This document shows, in pieces, positions 16,208 to 23,883 of a stretch of DNA of 64,000 nucleotides; positions within the stretch are counted from its first letter, which is position 1, and each line of letters opens with the position of its first letter. Where the stretch lies: contig CANLCT010000010.1 in the NCBI GenBank assembly GCA_947489195.1, positions 1-64,000 of the forward strand, given 5' to 3'. The notes under the pieces are model-generated. The model made no database searches. It worked only from the letters and a program-made list of their open reading frames with translations, and was not told the DNA's origin. Made by a program: the position numbers and the translations under genes. Source of the DNA: an uncultured Aquimarina sp. GTDB taxonomy: Bacteria; Bacteroidota; Bacteroidia; Flavobacteriales; Flavobacteriaceae.

Positions 16208-16229
16208 CCTCATTACACGTATAATGAGG
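16208..16229 (-). terminator. Terminator of the lipoprotein-YgaP operon
   Basis: CCTCATTA (16208-16215) and TAATGAGG (16222-16229) form an 8-bp stem with a 6-nt loop. On the minus strand it is followed by TTTATTATA. It lies 25 bp past the stop of the YgaP-like gene. Confidence 0.7.
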
Positions 16230-16253
16230 CTTTACAAAAAGAGTTTATTTTGA

Positions 16254-16460
16254 CTATTTCTTAATTTTACAAGTATTCAAACCAACTAAGGTGTATAAAG
16301 GACAAAAACTTACAAAACTTGTCAAAGTAAAAATTCCAGCAACAGCTAATAATACATAAGCTAAAGTACCTTCAATACTACCTTGCCAGTATAAAATTCC
16401 AACAACGGCTGCTAAAACCAATCTTATTACGCGGTCTACCCCGCCCATATTTTTTTTCAT
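16254..16460 (-). CDS. YgaP-like transmembrane protein (DUF2892)
   Basis: A 68-aa membrane protein with two helices and the DUF2892 pattern: N-terminal KKNMGGVDRVIRL, then a GxxxW loop, and C-terminal FCPLYTLVGLNTC. In YgaP this domain is fused to rhodanese, and free-standing copies are commonly next to rhodanese and MBL sulfur genes, as here. It is 18 bp downstream of a 28-codon ORF and then the repeat lipoprotein, so all three are probably under the operator at 17542-17555. Confidence 0.85.
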   Translation of the reverse strand: MKKNMGGVDRVIRLVLAAVVGILYWQGSIEGTLAYVLLAVAGIFTLTSFVSFCPLYTLVGLNTCKIKK

Positions 16461-16478
16461 ATTGAAATAGTTTTAAAA

Positions 16479-16565
16479 TTAATCTATTATAAAATAAAGC
16501 ATCGTAAATAGTACGGCACAAATAAGGCAGACAGCTATTAATTTTACCACTTTATTGCTTTTCAT
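16479..16565 (-). CDS. Possible 28-aa single-pass membrane protein
   Basis: ATG at 16565 opens a 28-codon frame (starts MKSNKVVKLIAVCLICAVLF) that is almost entirely one hydrophobic helix after a basic N-terminus. It exactly fills the 116-bp space between the lipoprotein gene (11 bp upstream) and the YgaP-like gene (18 bp downstream). Operon-like packing and a positive-inside topology support translation. No homology is claimed. Confidence 0.4.
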   Translation of the reverse strand: MKSNKVVKLIAVCLICAVLFTMLYFIID

Positions 16566-16576
16566 ATTATGGTAAT

Positions 16577-17482
16577 TTATCTTGCTACTGTTCCAGAAGG
16601 AATAGCACCATTATTTATCATTAATGATTGGTTTTGTGCTAACATCATTCCAGCTGTAGCTGAAAGTGGTTTTAATAAAAAAGGTGCTGGATCATCATTA
16701 ACCGCTGGTTCTACCGAAATTACAACCATTTTGTTTCTTACATCTAAAGGAAACATTACTCCCATAGGAGCATTGATAAAAAAATCTTCTCCTGGTAAAT
16801 TAGGCCCCGATTTTCCTCCAGTTTGACTAAATCCATTAAAATCATCTTGCATATCAAAGGCCGAAAATCTACCTGTTGAGATTGGCATACCATTAGTAAT
16901 TACCCATCCTTCATACACCCATTTACTCGCGTCTAACATTGGAAGTGTAAAATTTGCAACAGGTGGCATTCCTTGATCGATATCACCAAACCAAATACCA
17001 TATTGATCATTCATATTATTAGGCGCTCCTACCATTTCATCTGTTGGTGTTCTCAAGAAAAAAGTTCCTGAAATACCTGTAAAATCACCAATCATTTCAT
17101 TCGTATTTACTGTTGCCGAATTTCCTAAAAATGTTCCTGAAAGAATTTTAATATCTGATGGTGCTGGATCTGGATCATTAGCAGGTTCGACTGATAAAAT
17201 AAATGCCGTAGCGCTTTCTAAATCTGTAGCATCTACGTCAAAACTTGTTTTTGAAGCCACACCTTCGTCGTTAACAGTAAAGATACCTGTTGTTTCAGGT
17301 GTGCCATTTATCATTATCCATCCTTCATATACCTCATTTACCCCTAAGTTACTTAAGCCTTGTAAATTTAAAGTCAATGTACTTGTTGCAGGCTGTTGTT
17401 GGGTAGCATCATCATCACTAGAGCAACTCGCAACAAATATTGATGCGGATAGTAGTGATACTATCGAAAAAAATGTTTTCAT
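16577..17482 (-). CDS. Lipoprotein with two anti-sigma-K/RskA-like repeats
   Basis: A 301-aa lipoprotein: lipobox FVASCSS at about 16-22 and then an acidic linker. Two similar domains follow, each with a YEGW(I/V)-x2-NG-x-P opening and an ILSVEPA or VISVEPA strand before DPAP: about 51-130 and 180-290. This YEGW..NG.P..TG.F pattern occurs in extracytoplasmic anti-sigma-factor C-terminal (RskA-like) domains, yet no cytoplasmic anti-sigma segment or transmembrane helix is present, so it is probably a surface or periplasmic beta-sandwich protein. Transcription is likely to start from the Crp/Fnr-type promoter 30-70 bp upstream. Confidence 0.7.
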   Translation of the reverse strand: MKTFFSIVSLLSASIFVASCSSDDDATQQQPATSTLTLNLQGLSNLGVNEVYEGWIMINGTPETTGIFTVNDEGVASKTSFDVDATDLESATAFILSVEPANDPDPAPSDIKILSGTFLGNSATVNTNEMIGDFTGISGTFFLRTPTDEMVGAPNNMNDQYGIWFGDIDQGMPPVANFTLPMLDASKWVYEGWVITNGMPISTGRFSAFDMQDDFNGFSQTGGKSGPNLPGEDFFINAPMGVMFPLDVRNKMVVISVEPAVNDDPAPFLLKPLSATAGMMLAQNQSLMINNGAIPSGTVAR

Positions 17483-17511
17483 AATAAATTACTTTTTAGA
17501 TTATTTTTTAT

Positions 17512-17555
17512 CAAAAGTATTTTAGAATACACCGAAAAGCTGTGACATATGTTAC
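17512..17555 (-). promoter_or_regulatory. Crp/Fnr-type operator and -7 box for the repeat lipoprotein operon
   Basis: GTGACATATGTTAC (17542-17555) is one base from the perfect palindrome. A perfect Bacteroidota -7 box TACTTTTG lies at 17519-17512, 36.5 bp from the palindrome centre. This puts the operator at about -41.5, the usual position of a class II Crp/Fnr activator. Confidence 0.75.
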
Positions 17556-17565
17556 AAAGGCAAAA

Positions 17566-18207
17566 TTAATTTGAAACAATGGTAACGCTACCTTGTGCCA
17601 GTTTAACCAAGCCTTCTACTTCTAACTTTTTAAGCAATCTAGATATTACTTCACGTGAAGAACCTAAGTCGTAAGCAATATGCTGATGGGTAGTTTGTAA
17701 TGTTTTTGTATTTTTTAGATGAGCTTCTTTTTTCAAATACTCAAGTAGTCGAATATCTTTATTTGAGAAGGTTAAAATCTCAATAACATTTAATAATTCA
17801 TCAAATTTCAGGTTGAATAAGTCATAGATAAATTCATTCCATCGTGGATACTTCTTTGCGATTTGTAAAGCTTTATCTGCTGGTATAACGACAACACTTG
17901 AATCTTCTTCTATAACCGCTTTTACATGACTTGTTTGTTGTTTTATAAGAGTAGTAACAGACATTATACAGCTTTCTCCTGGTTTTATATAATAAAGTAA
18001 AACTTCATTACCATTTACGGCTTCTACTTTAAATACTTTGGCTAATCCCGAAATTAGTAAAGGAATTATTTTAATATACTCGCCTTCGTTTAAAATAATT
18101 GTTCCTGCTTTTATGTCTACTATAGAACTTATTGAAATTAATTCTGCTTTAAGTTCTGGCATAGTGGCCAGTCTCGGAAAATAAGCATCTAATGCTGTTG
18201 AAATCAA
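17566..18207 (-). CDS. Crp/Fnr-family transcriptional regulator (copy 1)
   Basis: A 213-aa regulator with an N-terminal cyclic-nucleotide-binding-like beta-barrel (about 20-125, GEYIKIIPLLISGLAKVF) and a C-terminal winged helix (about 145-213). The recognition helix is YDLGSSREVISRLLKKLE. No Cys cluster of FNR type is seen at the N-terminus, so it is not a classical Fe-S oxygen sensor. It lies inside the sulfur locus, next to promoters with GTAAC-N4-GTTAC, and is a candidate for binding them. A paralogue is encoded at 21617-22252. Confidence 0.92.
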   Translation of the reverse strand: MISTALDAYFPRLATMPELKAELISISSIVDIKAGTIILNEGEYIKIIPLLISGLAKVFKVEAVNGNEVLLYYIKPGESCIMSVTTLIKQQTSHVKAVIEEDSSVVVIPADKALQIAKKYPRWNEFIYDLFNLKFDELLNVIEILTFSNKDIRLLEYLKKEAHLKNTKTLQTTHQHIAYDLGSSREVISRLLKKLEVEGLVKLAQGSVTIVSN

Positions 18208-18303
18208 ATTATTTTATTTTTTATTAAATTTTCAAACATAATGAGTTTAACTAACAACAAAGGCTATTTCTGTAAGCGTTTACAAATAAAAAACTAAGTT
18301 ATA

Positions 18304-19716
18304 TCACTTTAGGGTTGATGGGCAAATATGATTTGTAACAGCAACTCCTGCTTCTTTTATTGCTTTAAAACCACCTTTTATATCTATTAAATTATGAATG
18401 CCTCTACTCTTTAAAATGGAAGCGGCTATCATACTTCGGTACCCACCTGCACAATGTAAATAAAAAGGTTTATTATCTGGAAATTCTTTTAAATGATCGT
18501 TTATTAAATTGAGTGGTGTGTTAGTAGCTTCTAATAAATGTTCAGATAAATATTCGCTTTCTTTACGCACATCAAATACAAACTGATTTTTATTTTCTAG
18601 TTCTTTTTTAAAAATACTTGCTGTCACAGAACTTACTGTATCATATTCCATAGTAGCTTTTTTCCAAGCATCAAATCCACCTTTAAGGTAACCTAAGGTG
18701 TTATCAAACCCTACTCGAGATAATCTAGTTATAGCTTCTTCTTCTCGACCAGGTGCTGTAACTAATAAAAGAGGTTGTTTTACATTTGCTATTAAAGCCC
18801 CAACCCAAGGTGCAAAACCACCATCAAGCCCTATAAATATTGATCGCGGAATATGTCCTTTAGCAAATGCTTCTTGATGACGTACATCTAAAACAATAGC
18901 TCCTGTTTCATTAGCTGCTACTTCAAATTCTTTAGGAGATAACTCTTGAGTTCCTCTTTTTAACACTTCGTCAAAATCTTCATAACCTTCCTTATTCATT
19001 TTTACATTTAAAGGAAAGTATTGTGGTGGGGGTAATAAGCCTTCAATAACTTCGGCAACAAATTCTTCTTTAGTCATATCGGCTCGCAATGCATAATTCA
19101 TTTGCTTTTGATTACCTAAGGTATCTACCGTTTCTTTCATCATATTTTTACCACAAGCGGAACCAGCTCCGTGTGCTGGATAAACGATAACATCGTCTGA
19201 AAGTGGCATTATTTTTTTGCGTAAACTATTATAAAGAAAACCAGCTAAATCTTTTTCAGTTAAAATCCCCATTTTTTGAGCTAAATCTGGTCTTCCGACA
19301 TCTCCTAAAAAAAGGGTATCTCCACTAAAAATAGCATAATCTTTCCCATTTTTATCTCGTAAAAGATAAGTCGTACTTTCCATTGTATGACCTGGAGTAT
19401 GTAATGCAACGATAGTTACATTTCCAAGTTTAAACTCTTGTCCATCTTTTGCAATTGTTGCATTAAATGATGGATTTGCATTGGGCCCAAAAACAATAGG
19501 TGCTCCAGTTTCTTTAGCCAATGTAACGTGACCACTAACAAAATCTGCATGAAAATGAGTTTCAAAAATATATTTGATTTTGGCATTATTGACCTTAGCT
19601 CTATTTAAATAGGGTTTTATCTCCCTTAAAGGATCTATAATAGCAACTTCTCCATTACTTTCAATATAATAAGCACCTTGTGCAAGACAACCTGTATAGA
19701 TTTGTTCGACATTCAT
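18304..19716 (-). CDS. CstB-like persulfide dioxygenase-rhodanese fusion (MBL fold)
   Basis: A 470-aa cytoplasmic protein. The metallo-beta-lactamase domain (about 1-230) has metal ligands in ETHFHADFVSGH, HTPGHTMEST and FSGDTLFLGDVGRPDL, as in ETHE1-type persulfide dioxygenases. A first rhodanese-like domain (about 265-355) lacks a Cys in its active loop (LLLVTAPGREEEA), whereas the second (about 370-462) has the active loop HCAGGYRS. This MBL, pseudo-rhodanese, rhodanese order is that of Staphylococcus aureus CstB, which converts persulfides to thiosulfate. It is preceded by a perfect GTAAC-N4-GTTAC operator and lies beside SulP and YeeE transporters. Confidence 0.88.
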   Translation of the reverse strand: MNVEQIYTGCLAQGAYYIESNGEVAIIDPLREIKPYLNRAKVNNAKIKYIFETHFHADFVSGHVTLAKETGAPIVFGPNANPSFNATIAKDGQEFKLGNVTIVALHTPGHTMESTTYLLRDKNGKDYAIFSGDTLFLGDVGRPDLAQKMGILTEKDLAGFLYNSLRKKIMPLSDDVIVYPAHGAGSACGKNMMKETVDTLGNQKQMNYALRADMTKEEFVAEVIEGLLPPPQYFPLNVKMNKEGYEDFDEVLKRGTQELSPKEFEVAANETGAIVLDVRHQEAFAKGHIPRSIFIGLDGGFAPWVGALIANVKQPLLLVTAPGREEEAITRLSRVGFDNTLGYLKGGFDAWKKATMEYDTVSSVTASIFKKELENKNQFVFDVRKESEYLSEHLLEATNTPLNLINDHLKEFPDNKPFYLHCAGGYRSMIAASILKSRGIHNLIDIKGGFKAIKEAGVAVTNHICPSTLK

Positions 19717-19741
19717 CTTCTTTATCTTTAATTTTATATTA

Positions 19742-19785
19742 TAAAAATAGTCCTACTTTATTAGGACTACAGTAACATATGTTAC
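19742..19785 (-). promoter_or_regulatory. Crp/Fnr-type operator and -7 box for the CstB-like gene
   Basis: GTAACATATGTTAC (19772-19785) is a perfect palindrome. The -7 position 36.5 bp from its centre holds TATTTTTA (19749-19742), one base from TAnnTTTG. The start codon follows 26 bp later. A stem-loop (19748-19769) fills the space between operator and -7 box. Confidence 0.72.
19748..19769 (-). terminator. Stem-loop after SulP overlapping the CstB promoter
   Basis: TAGTCCTA (19748-19755) and TAGGACTA (19762-19769) form an 8-bp perfect stem with a 6-nt loop. Read on the minus strand it is followed by TTTTTAT and lies about 50 bp past the SulP stop, so it looks like an intrinsic terminator. 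Its T-tract coincides with the -7 box of the next gene. Confidence 0.65.
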
Positions 19786-19817
19786 ACATATATAATTTAT
19801 AAACAAGACATTTTATT

Positions 19818-21548
19818 TTATTCAAATGTTTTTGATTGAGACACTATTTTTTCTTGAATCACCGTTTTTTCAAAAGAGCTAATACAACTTTGATATGCAT
19901 TATGCACACTAACAAAAAGGTGTTTTACTTCTATACAATTTGAAAGAGAGCTGTTAAAAATAATATCTCTAGTAGGCCCAATAGCACCAGCTAATAAAAA
20001 TTTAATATTTTTATCCTTAAGATCTTGTATGATTTTTTGTAATACAAATACCGCACTACTGTCAATAAAACTAATGGGCCCTGCATCTAAAATTATTGTA
20101 TCTAATTTATCGCCCTTATATTTAATCTGTTTGTAAAGTTCTCTTTTAAAAAAATCTTTATTTCCAAAATACAATTGAGCATCAAAACGCAACATAAGAA
20201 TGTTATCCTGTATCTGAACAATATCTGGAAAACGTGTAATGTTTTTAAAATGAGGTGTGTTTTTAATATGACCTAAAACTGCCATATGAGGTATCGATGT
20301 ACGGTACAAAAGAACTAATAGTGAAATTAATATTCCCAATAGTATACCCTCAGTAATGCCAATTACCAATGTTATAATAAAGGTTATAATTAATATTATG
20401 AATTCGTCTTTTCTGTTTTTTATAAGTTGAATCGGATACTTAAAATCTATTAAACCAAAAACAGCTACCATAATGATAGCAGCCAATACTGTATTTGGAA
20501 GGTAGTAAAATAAAGGAGTTAAAAATAATAACGTTACCCCTACTATCAACGCACTAACTAAAGATGATATTCCTGTTTTTGCACCCGCTTGATCATTTAC
20601 AGCAGTTCGAGAAAAACCTCCGGTTGTTGGGTATGACTGAAAAAAAGAACCTATAATATTAGCCGTACCCAAGGCTATTAGCTCTTGATTAGAGTCGATT
20701 ACATAATCTGAGTGTTTTTCTTCAATAGCTTTTGCTACAGAAATAGCTTCCATAAAAGCGATAAGCGCTAATGTAATTGCAATAGGTATTAATTCTGATA
20801 CTCTAGAGTAATCTACCATAGGAATTTCAATACTTGGTAAACCTTTAGGAATTTCCTCAACTATTTTTACTCCTAATTCGTTTATTTTAAATAAATAAGC
20901 ACTAATAGTTCCAAGAATAACCACAACCAATGGAGCAGGGATATTGGGATGTATTTTTTTGACACTTTTAATAAGTATTATAGCGCATATACCCAAAGTT
21001 AACGTATAAAAATTGGTTTTATCAATAGCCTTAAATACATTAAGTAACAAAACATGAACTTGATTACTTTGCTCAATAGTTACCCCAAGTAAATGTTTAA
21101 GTTGACTTAATCCTATAATAACTGCTGCTGCAGAAGTAAATCCACTTATAACAGGTTTAGATAAAAAGTTAACTAAAAACCCCATTCGGAAAAAACCGAA
21201 TAGCAATTGTATTGCTCCCATAAGTAGGGATAGAAAAACTGCCATAGCAATATACTCCTTAATCCCTGAAACAGCTAAAGCTCCTAACCCAGAAGCCACT
21301 AAAAGAGAATCCATTGCCACTGGCCCCACTGCTAATTGCCTAGAGGTTCCCATTATTACATATACAATTTGTGGAATTAAAGCTGCATACAAACCAAATA
21401 CTGGAGGTAAGCCTGCGATCATAGCATAAGCCATGCCTTGAGGAATTAACATAATGCCTACAGTTATTCCTGCTGAAATATCGCCAGAAAAATTTGATTT
21501 TTTATAATTCAATAACCATTGTAAAATAGGAAAGTATTGCTTTAACAT
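19818..21548 (-). CDS. SulP-family anion permease with STAS domain
   Basis: A 576-aa protein with SLC26/SulP membrane domain (about 1-430, some 10-12 helices). Motifs include AGITVGIMLIPQGMAYAMIAG near the N-terminus and a later FFQSYPTTGGFSRTAVN segment typical of SulP. A C-terminal STAS domain (about 445-560) has ILDAGPISFIDSSAV, the usual regulatory loop. SulP proteins carry sulfate, bicarbonate or other anions; beside persulfide-oxidising enzymes, sulfate or sulfite export is a fair inference. It has its own Crp/Fnr-type promoter at 21566-21609. Confidence 0.92.
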   Translation of the reverse strand: MLKQYFPILQWLLNYKKSNFSGDISAGITVGIMLIPQGMAYAMIAGLPPVFGLYAALIPQIVYVIMGTSRQLAVGPVAMDSLLVASGLGALAVSGIKEYIAMAVFLSLLMGAIQLLFGFFRMGFLVNFLSKPVISGFTSAAAVIIGLSQLKHLLGVTIEQSNQVHVLLLNVFKAIDKTNFYTLTLGICAIILIKSVKKIHPNIPAPLVVVILGTISAYLFKINELGVKIVEEIPKGLPSIEIPMVDYSRVSELIPIAITLALIAFMEAISVAKAIEEKHSDYVIDSNQELIALGTANIIGSFFQSYPTTGGFSRTAVNDQAGAKTGISSLVSALIVGVTLLFLTPLFYYLPNTVLAAIIMVAVFGLIDFKYPIQLIKNRKDEFIILIITFIITLVIGITEGILLGILISLLVLLYRTSIPHMAVLGHIKNTPHFKNITRFPDIVQIQDNILMLRFDAQLYFGNKDFFKRELYKQIKYKGDKLDTIILDAGPISFIDSSAVFVLQKIIQDLKDKNIKFLLAGAIGPTRDIIFNSSLSNCIEVKHLFVSVHNAYQSCISSFEKTVIQEKIVSQSKTFE

Positions 21549-21565
21549 ACTTAATTGTTTAAAGC

Positions 21566-21609
21566 CAAAATTAGAGTGTCTTATCCTGCTTTACAGTAAC
21601 ATTGGTTAC
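21566..21609 (-). promoter_or_regulatory. Crp/Fnr-type operator and -7 box for sulP
   Basis: GTAACATTGGTTAC (21596-21609) keeps both GTAAC/GTTAC half-sites. A perfect -7 box TAATTTTG lies at 21573-21566, again 36.5 bp from the centre. The operator ends 7 bp before the stop of the Crp gene upstream. Confidence 0.75.
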
Positions 21610-21616
21610 AGAGTGT

Positions 21617-22252
21617 TTACAAATCAATAACTTCTATATGATTTCGATGTAATGACACTTTACCTAATTGTTCTAATTTTTTAAGTAATCTTGAAATAAC
21701 TACTCTAGAACTATGTAGTTCAAATGCAATTTCTTGGTGGGTATTGCGTATTGTATTGCCTTTATTTATTCTCTTTTTTTCTTTTAAATAATTAAGAAGG
21801 CGTTCATCCATATTGTTAAAAGCAATACTATCTAATGTGTGTAACATTTCGTTTAATCGATTATGATAACTTTCAAACACAAAATTTCGCCAAGATTTAT
21901 ATTTGGATGTCCAAATTTCCATTTTTTGTATAGGAATCATTATAAGTTTAGTGTCTGTTTCAGCAATAGCTCTAATTTCACTTTTTGTAAGCCCCAAACA
22001 ACAAGTCATAGTCATAGAACAAGTATCCCCTTTTTCCAAATAATACAAAAGTAATTCATCTCCATTTTTATCTTCTCTCAACACTTTAATGGCGCCCGAA
22101 ACTAATAAAGGGATCCCTTTAACATAGGAACCGATCTCCATTAATTTAAAACCAGCTGGGACTTCTTTAAATGTACCTACTTGTAGTATTTCGTTGATAA
22201 GTGCATCTTCAAAAAGATGTCCATAACTATTTTTAAGTTCCTGAACCATCAT
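21617..22252 (-). CDS. Crp/Fnr-family transcriptional regulator (copy 2)
   Basis: A 211-aa Crp/Fnr protein, clearly related to the copy at 17566-18207: the sensor barrel has VKGIPLLVSGAIKVLREDKNGDE-like sequence (split here for length) and the winged helix has ELHSSRVVISRLLKKLEQ. Two adjacent Cys (TCCLG, about 76-80) lie in the sensor domain and could respond to thiols or metals; copy 1 lacks them. The start codon overlaps the 3' end of the DUF983 pseudogene by 20 bp, so its expression may once have been coupled to that gene and depends on the operator at 22690-22703. Confidence 0.92.
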   Translation of the reverse strand: MMVQELKNSYGHLFEDALINEILQVGTFKEVPAGFKLMEIGSYVKGIPLLVSGAIKVLREDKNGDELLLYYLEKGDTCSMTMTCCLGLTKSEIRAIAETDTKLIMIPIQKMEIWTSKYKSWRNFVFESYHNRLNEMLHTLDSIAFNNMDERLLNYLKEKKRINKGNTIRNTHQEIAFELHSSRVVISRLLKKLEQLGKVSLHRNHIEVIDL

Positions 22253-22644
22253 GTAAACTTATTTGGAAATTTGTAACAGCATTCTCATCATAATTAACAA
22301 ACATATTAGCCCATATAGTTTTTGATAAGGCATAAATTAATGGGATTAATAAAATTAATGAAATTACAAAGGATAGCATTAAAAAAGTAGGATTAGTTTT
22401 ACTCATAAAGGCATAGTTTAAAACAAATACAGTAATAAATAGCTACCCCTAATCCATAAGAAACCTAATAGGATCCTTGATAAAAGCCTGTTTCTAATTC
22501 ATATTTCTGATTACATTTAGAACAACTCTTTTTAACCTTCCTTATAGTTGAAAAATTATATGGGTGTCCCTCAAAAAAATCTCCTCTATGACATTTTGAA
22601 CATTTGATCTTTAATATGCTATAAAGCTTCGTTCTTTTTAACAT
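22233..22644 (-). pseudogene. DUF983 membrane protein, broken by a stop and a frameshift
   Basis: The first part (22644 to 22465) encodes MLKRTKLYSILKIKCSKCHR, a CxxC pair and CSKCNQKYELETGFYQGSY, the zinc-ribbon start of DUF983 proteins, then hits TAG. The same frame then reads VSYGLGVAI, which is the expected next family segment, so TAG replaced the usual Tyr. The reading frame then shifts by one, and a 57-codon stretch from 22406 supplies the second helix and IYALSKTIWANMFVNYDENA, the typical C-terminus. Two separate lesions make true inactivation likely. ATG at 22644 is preferred to 22659 because it fits the mapped promoter. Confidence 0.85.
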
Positions 22645-22659
22645 TTTCAAAATTTTCAA

Positions 22660-22703
22660 TAAAATTAAAAATTTCGAAAACTGCTTACAGTAACATTAGT
22701 TAC
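22660..22703 (-). promoter_or_regulatory. Crp/Fnr-type operator and -7 box for the DUF983-crp2 unit
   Basis: GTAACATTAGTTAC (22690-22703) has intact half-sites. TAATTTTA (22667-22660), one base from TAnnTTTG, lies 36.5 bp from the centre. Because crp copy 2 follows the pseudogene without a clear promoter of its own, this site may give autoregulation. Confidence 0.7.
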
Positions 22704-22889
22704 AAAAACCAAGAAAAAAAGGGTAAACCTATTTTATTAATTTTTCAATTGAAGTATGATTTTTTGTATTAAAAAAACTATACTATCTAAATTTTACTTA
22801 CATCTTGATCTATTCTCCATTTTAAAATGGAATTTCCTTAAGGATTAAACCTTACGCTAGCTCCCTATTTTTGGTTATTTTTATATCAT

Positions 22890-23729
22890 ATGGAATATCA
22901 TTACAAAGACAAGTATGATAGTGAATTTAGTTTAATAGATGTATCTGAAACTGAATTTGATATTAAAAGTATAAGCCAAAGTTGCTATAAAATCATATGG
23001 GCAAAAGAAAAAGATGTAACTCTTAATGTTGATGGATATCTTGTTTCCTTAAAGAAAGATCAGCTACTTTTTGTTTCTCCTCTTAATAAATTAGACCTTA
23101 AAATTGCCTATAAAAAGGTGGTGATTTATTCATTTAATAGAGAGTTCTATTGTATTCGAGATCATGATGCCGAAGTTTCTTGTAATGGTTTTTTATTTCT
23201 CGGTTCAGCTCAACCTATTGTAGTAGATCTTACCGAGAAAGAAAAAAAGAGCTTTATGCTATTGTATGATTTCTTTGTAGAAGAATTTGAAGAAATGGAT
23301 CACATACAAGGAGAAATGCTTTTAGTACTTTTAAAGCGATTGCTCATAAAATCTGTTAGAATAGCTAGAAAATTACTTCCTGAAAAAGATATGCCAAAGT
23401 CTAAATTAGAGATCATTCGAAAGTTTAATATTCTTGTAGAAACTCATTTTAGAGAAAAGCATAAAGTATTGAAATATGCCAATTTGTTAAACCTTTCTCC
23501 TAAATCCTTATCAAATGTTTTTTTAAGGTACTATAATAAACCTCCTTTAAAAATAATAAGTGAACGTATTTGTTTAGAAGGAGAAAGACTTATTCGTTAT
23601 TCTGATAAAAGCGTTAGCGAGATTGCTTATATGTTAGGTTTTAGTGAAACTTCTCATTTTTCAAAATTCCTTAAAAAACACACAGGGCATTCTCCCAGTG
23701 AATACAAAGCAATTGGTCAAATTGAGTAA
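22890..23729 (+). CDS. AraC-family transcriptional regulator
   Basis: A 279-aa regulator. The N-terminal half (about 1-150) is a beta-rich sensor of cupin type (VTLNVDGYLVSLKKDQLLFVSP). The C-terminal AraC domain (about 175-275) has two helix-turn-helix units: HKVLKYANLLNLSPKSLSNVF and SVSEIAYMLGFSETSHFSKF, with the usual GxSPSEY ending (GHSPSEYKAI). It lies 155 bp upstream of the methionine sulfoxide reductase cluster on the same strand and is the best candidate for a local regulator; the inducer is unknown. Confidence 0.92.
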   Translation: MEYHYKDKYDSEFSLIDVSETEFDIKSISQSCYKIIWAKEKDVTLNVDGYLVSLKKDQLLFVSPLNKLDLKIAYKKVVIYSFNREFYCIRDHDAEVSCNGFLFLGSAQPIVVDLTEKEKKSFMLLYDFFVEEFEEMDHIQGEMLLVLLKRLLIKSVRIARKLLPEKDMPKSKLEIIRKFNILVETHFREKHKVLKYANLLNLSPKSLSNVFLRYYNKPPLKIISERICLEGERLIRYSDKSVSEIAYMLGFSETSHFSKFLKKHTGHSPSEYKAIGQIE

Positions 23730-23781
23730 AATATATAAGAACAGAGTATTAATGTATAAGTAAATTGACTCACAGATAGGT

Positions 23782-23789
23782 TAATTTTG
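23782..23789 (+). promoter_or_regulatory. Likely -7 promoter box of the msr cluster
   Basis: TAATTTTG matches the Bacteroidota -7 consensus exactly and lies 95 bp before the msrB start. A TTG at 23765-23767 is closer than the usual 17-23 bp spacing, so the -33 element is uncertain. Confidence 0.4.
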
Positions 23790-23883
23790 TTATACAATAA
23801 AAAATATTTTTTGAGATTAGGTAATATGTACAAGATATTAGTAGAATATCACTTTAATTGTATATAATTTAAAACTGAGTATT

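Noticed and set aside
18272..18283. GTAAGCGTTTAC upstream of crp copy 1 as a sixth operator
   Set aside because: Its half-sites are spaced 4 bp from GTAA to TTAC, not 6, and it is not a true palindrome, so it does not fit the GTAAC-N4-GTTAC pattern.
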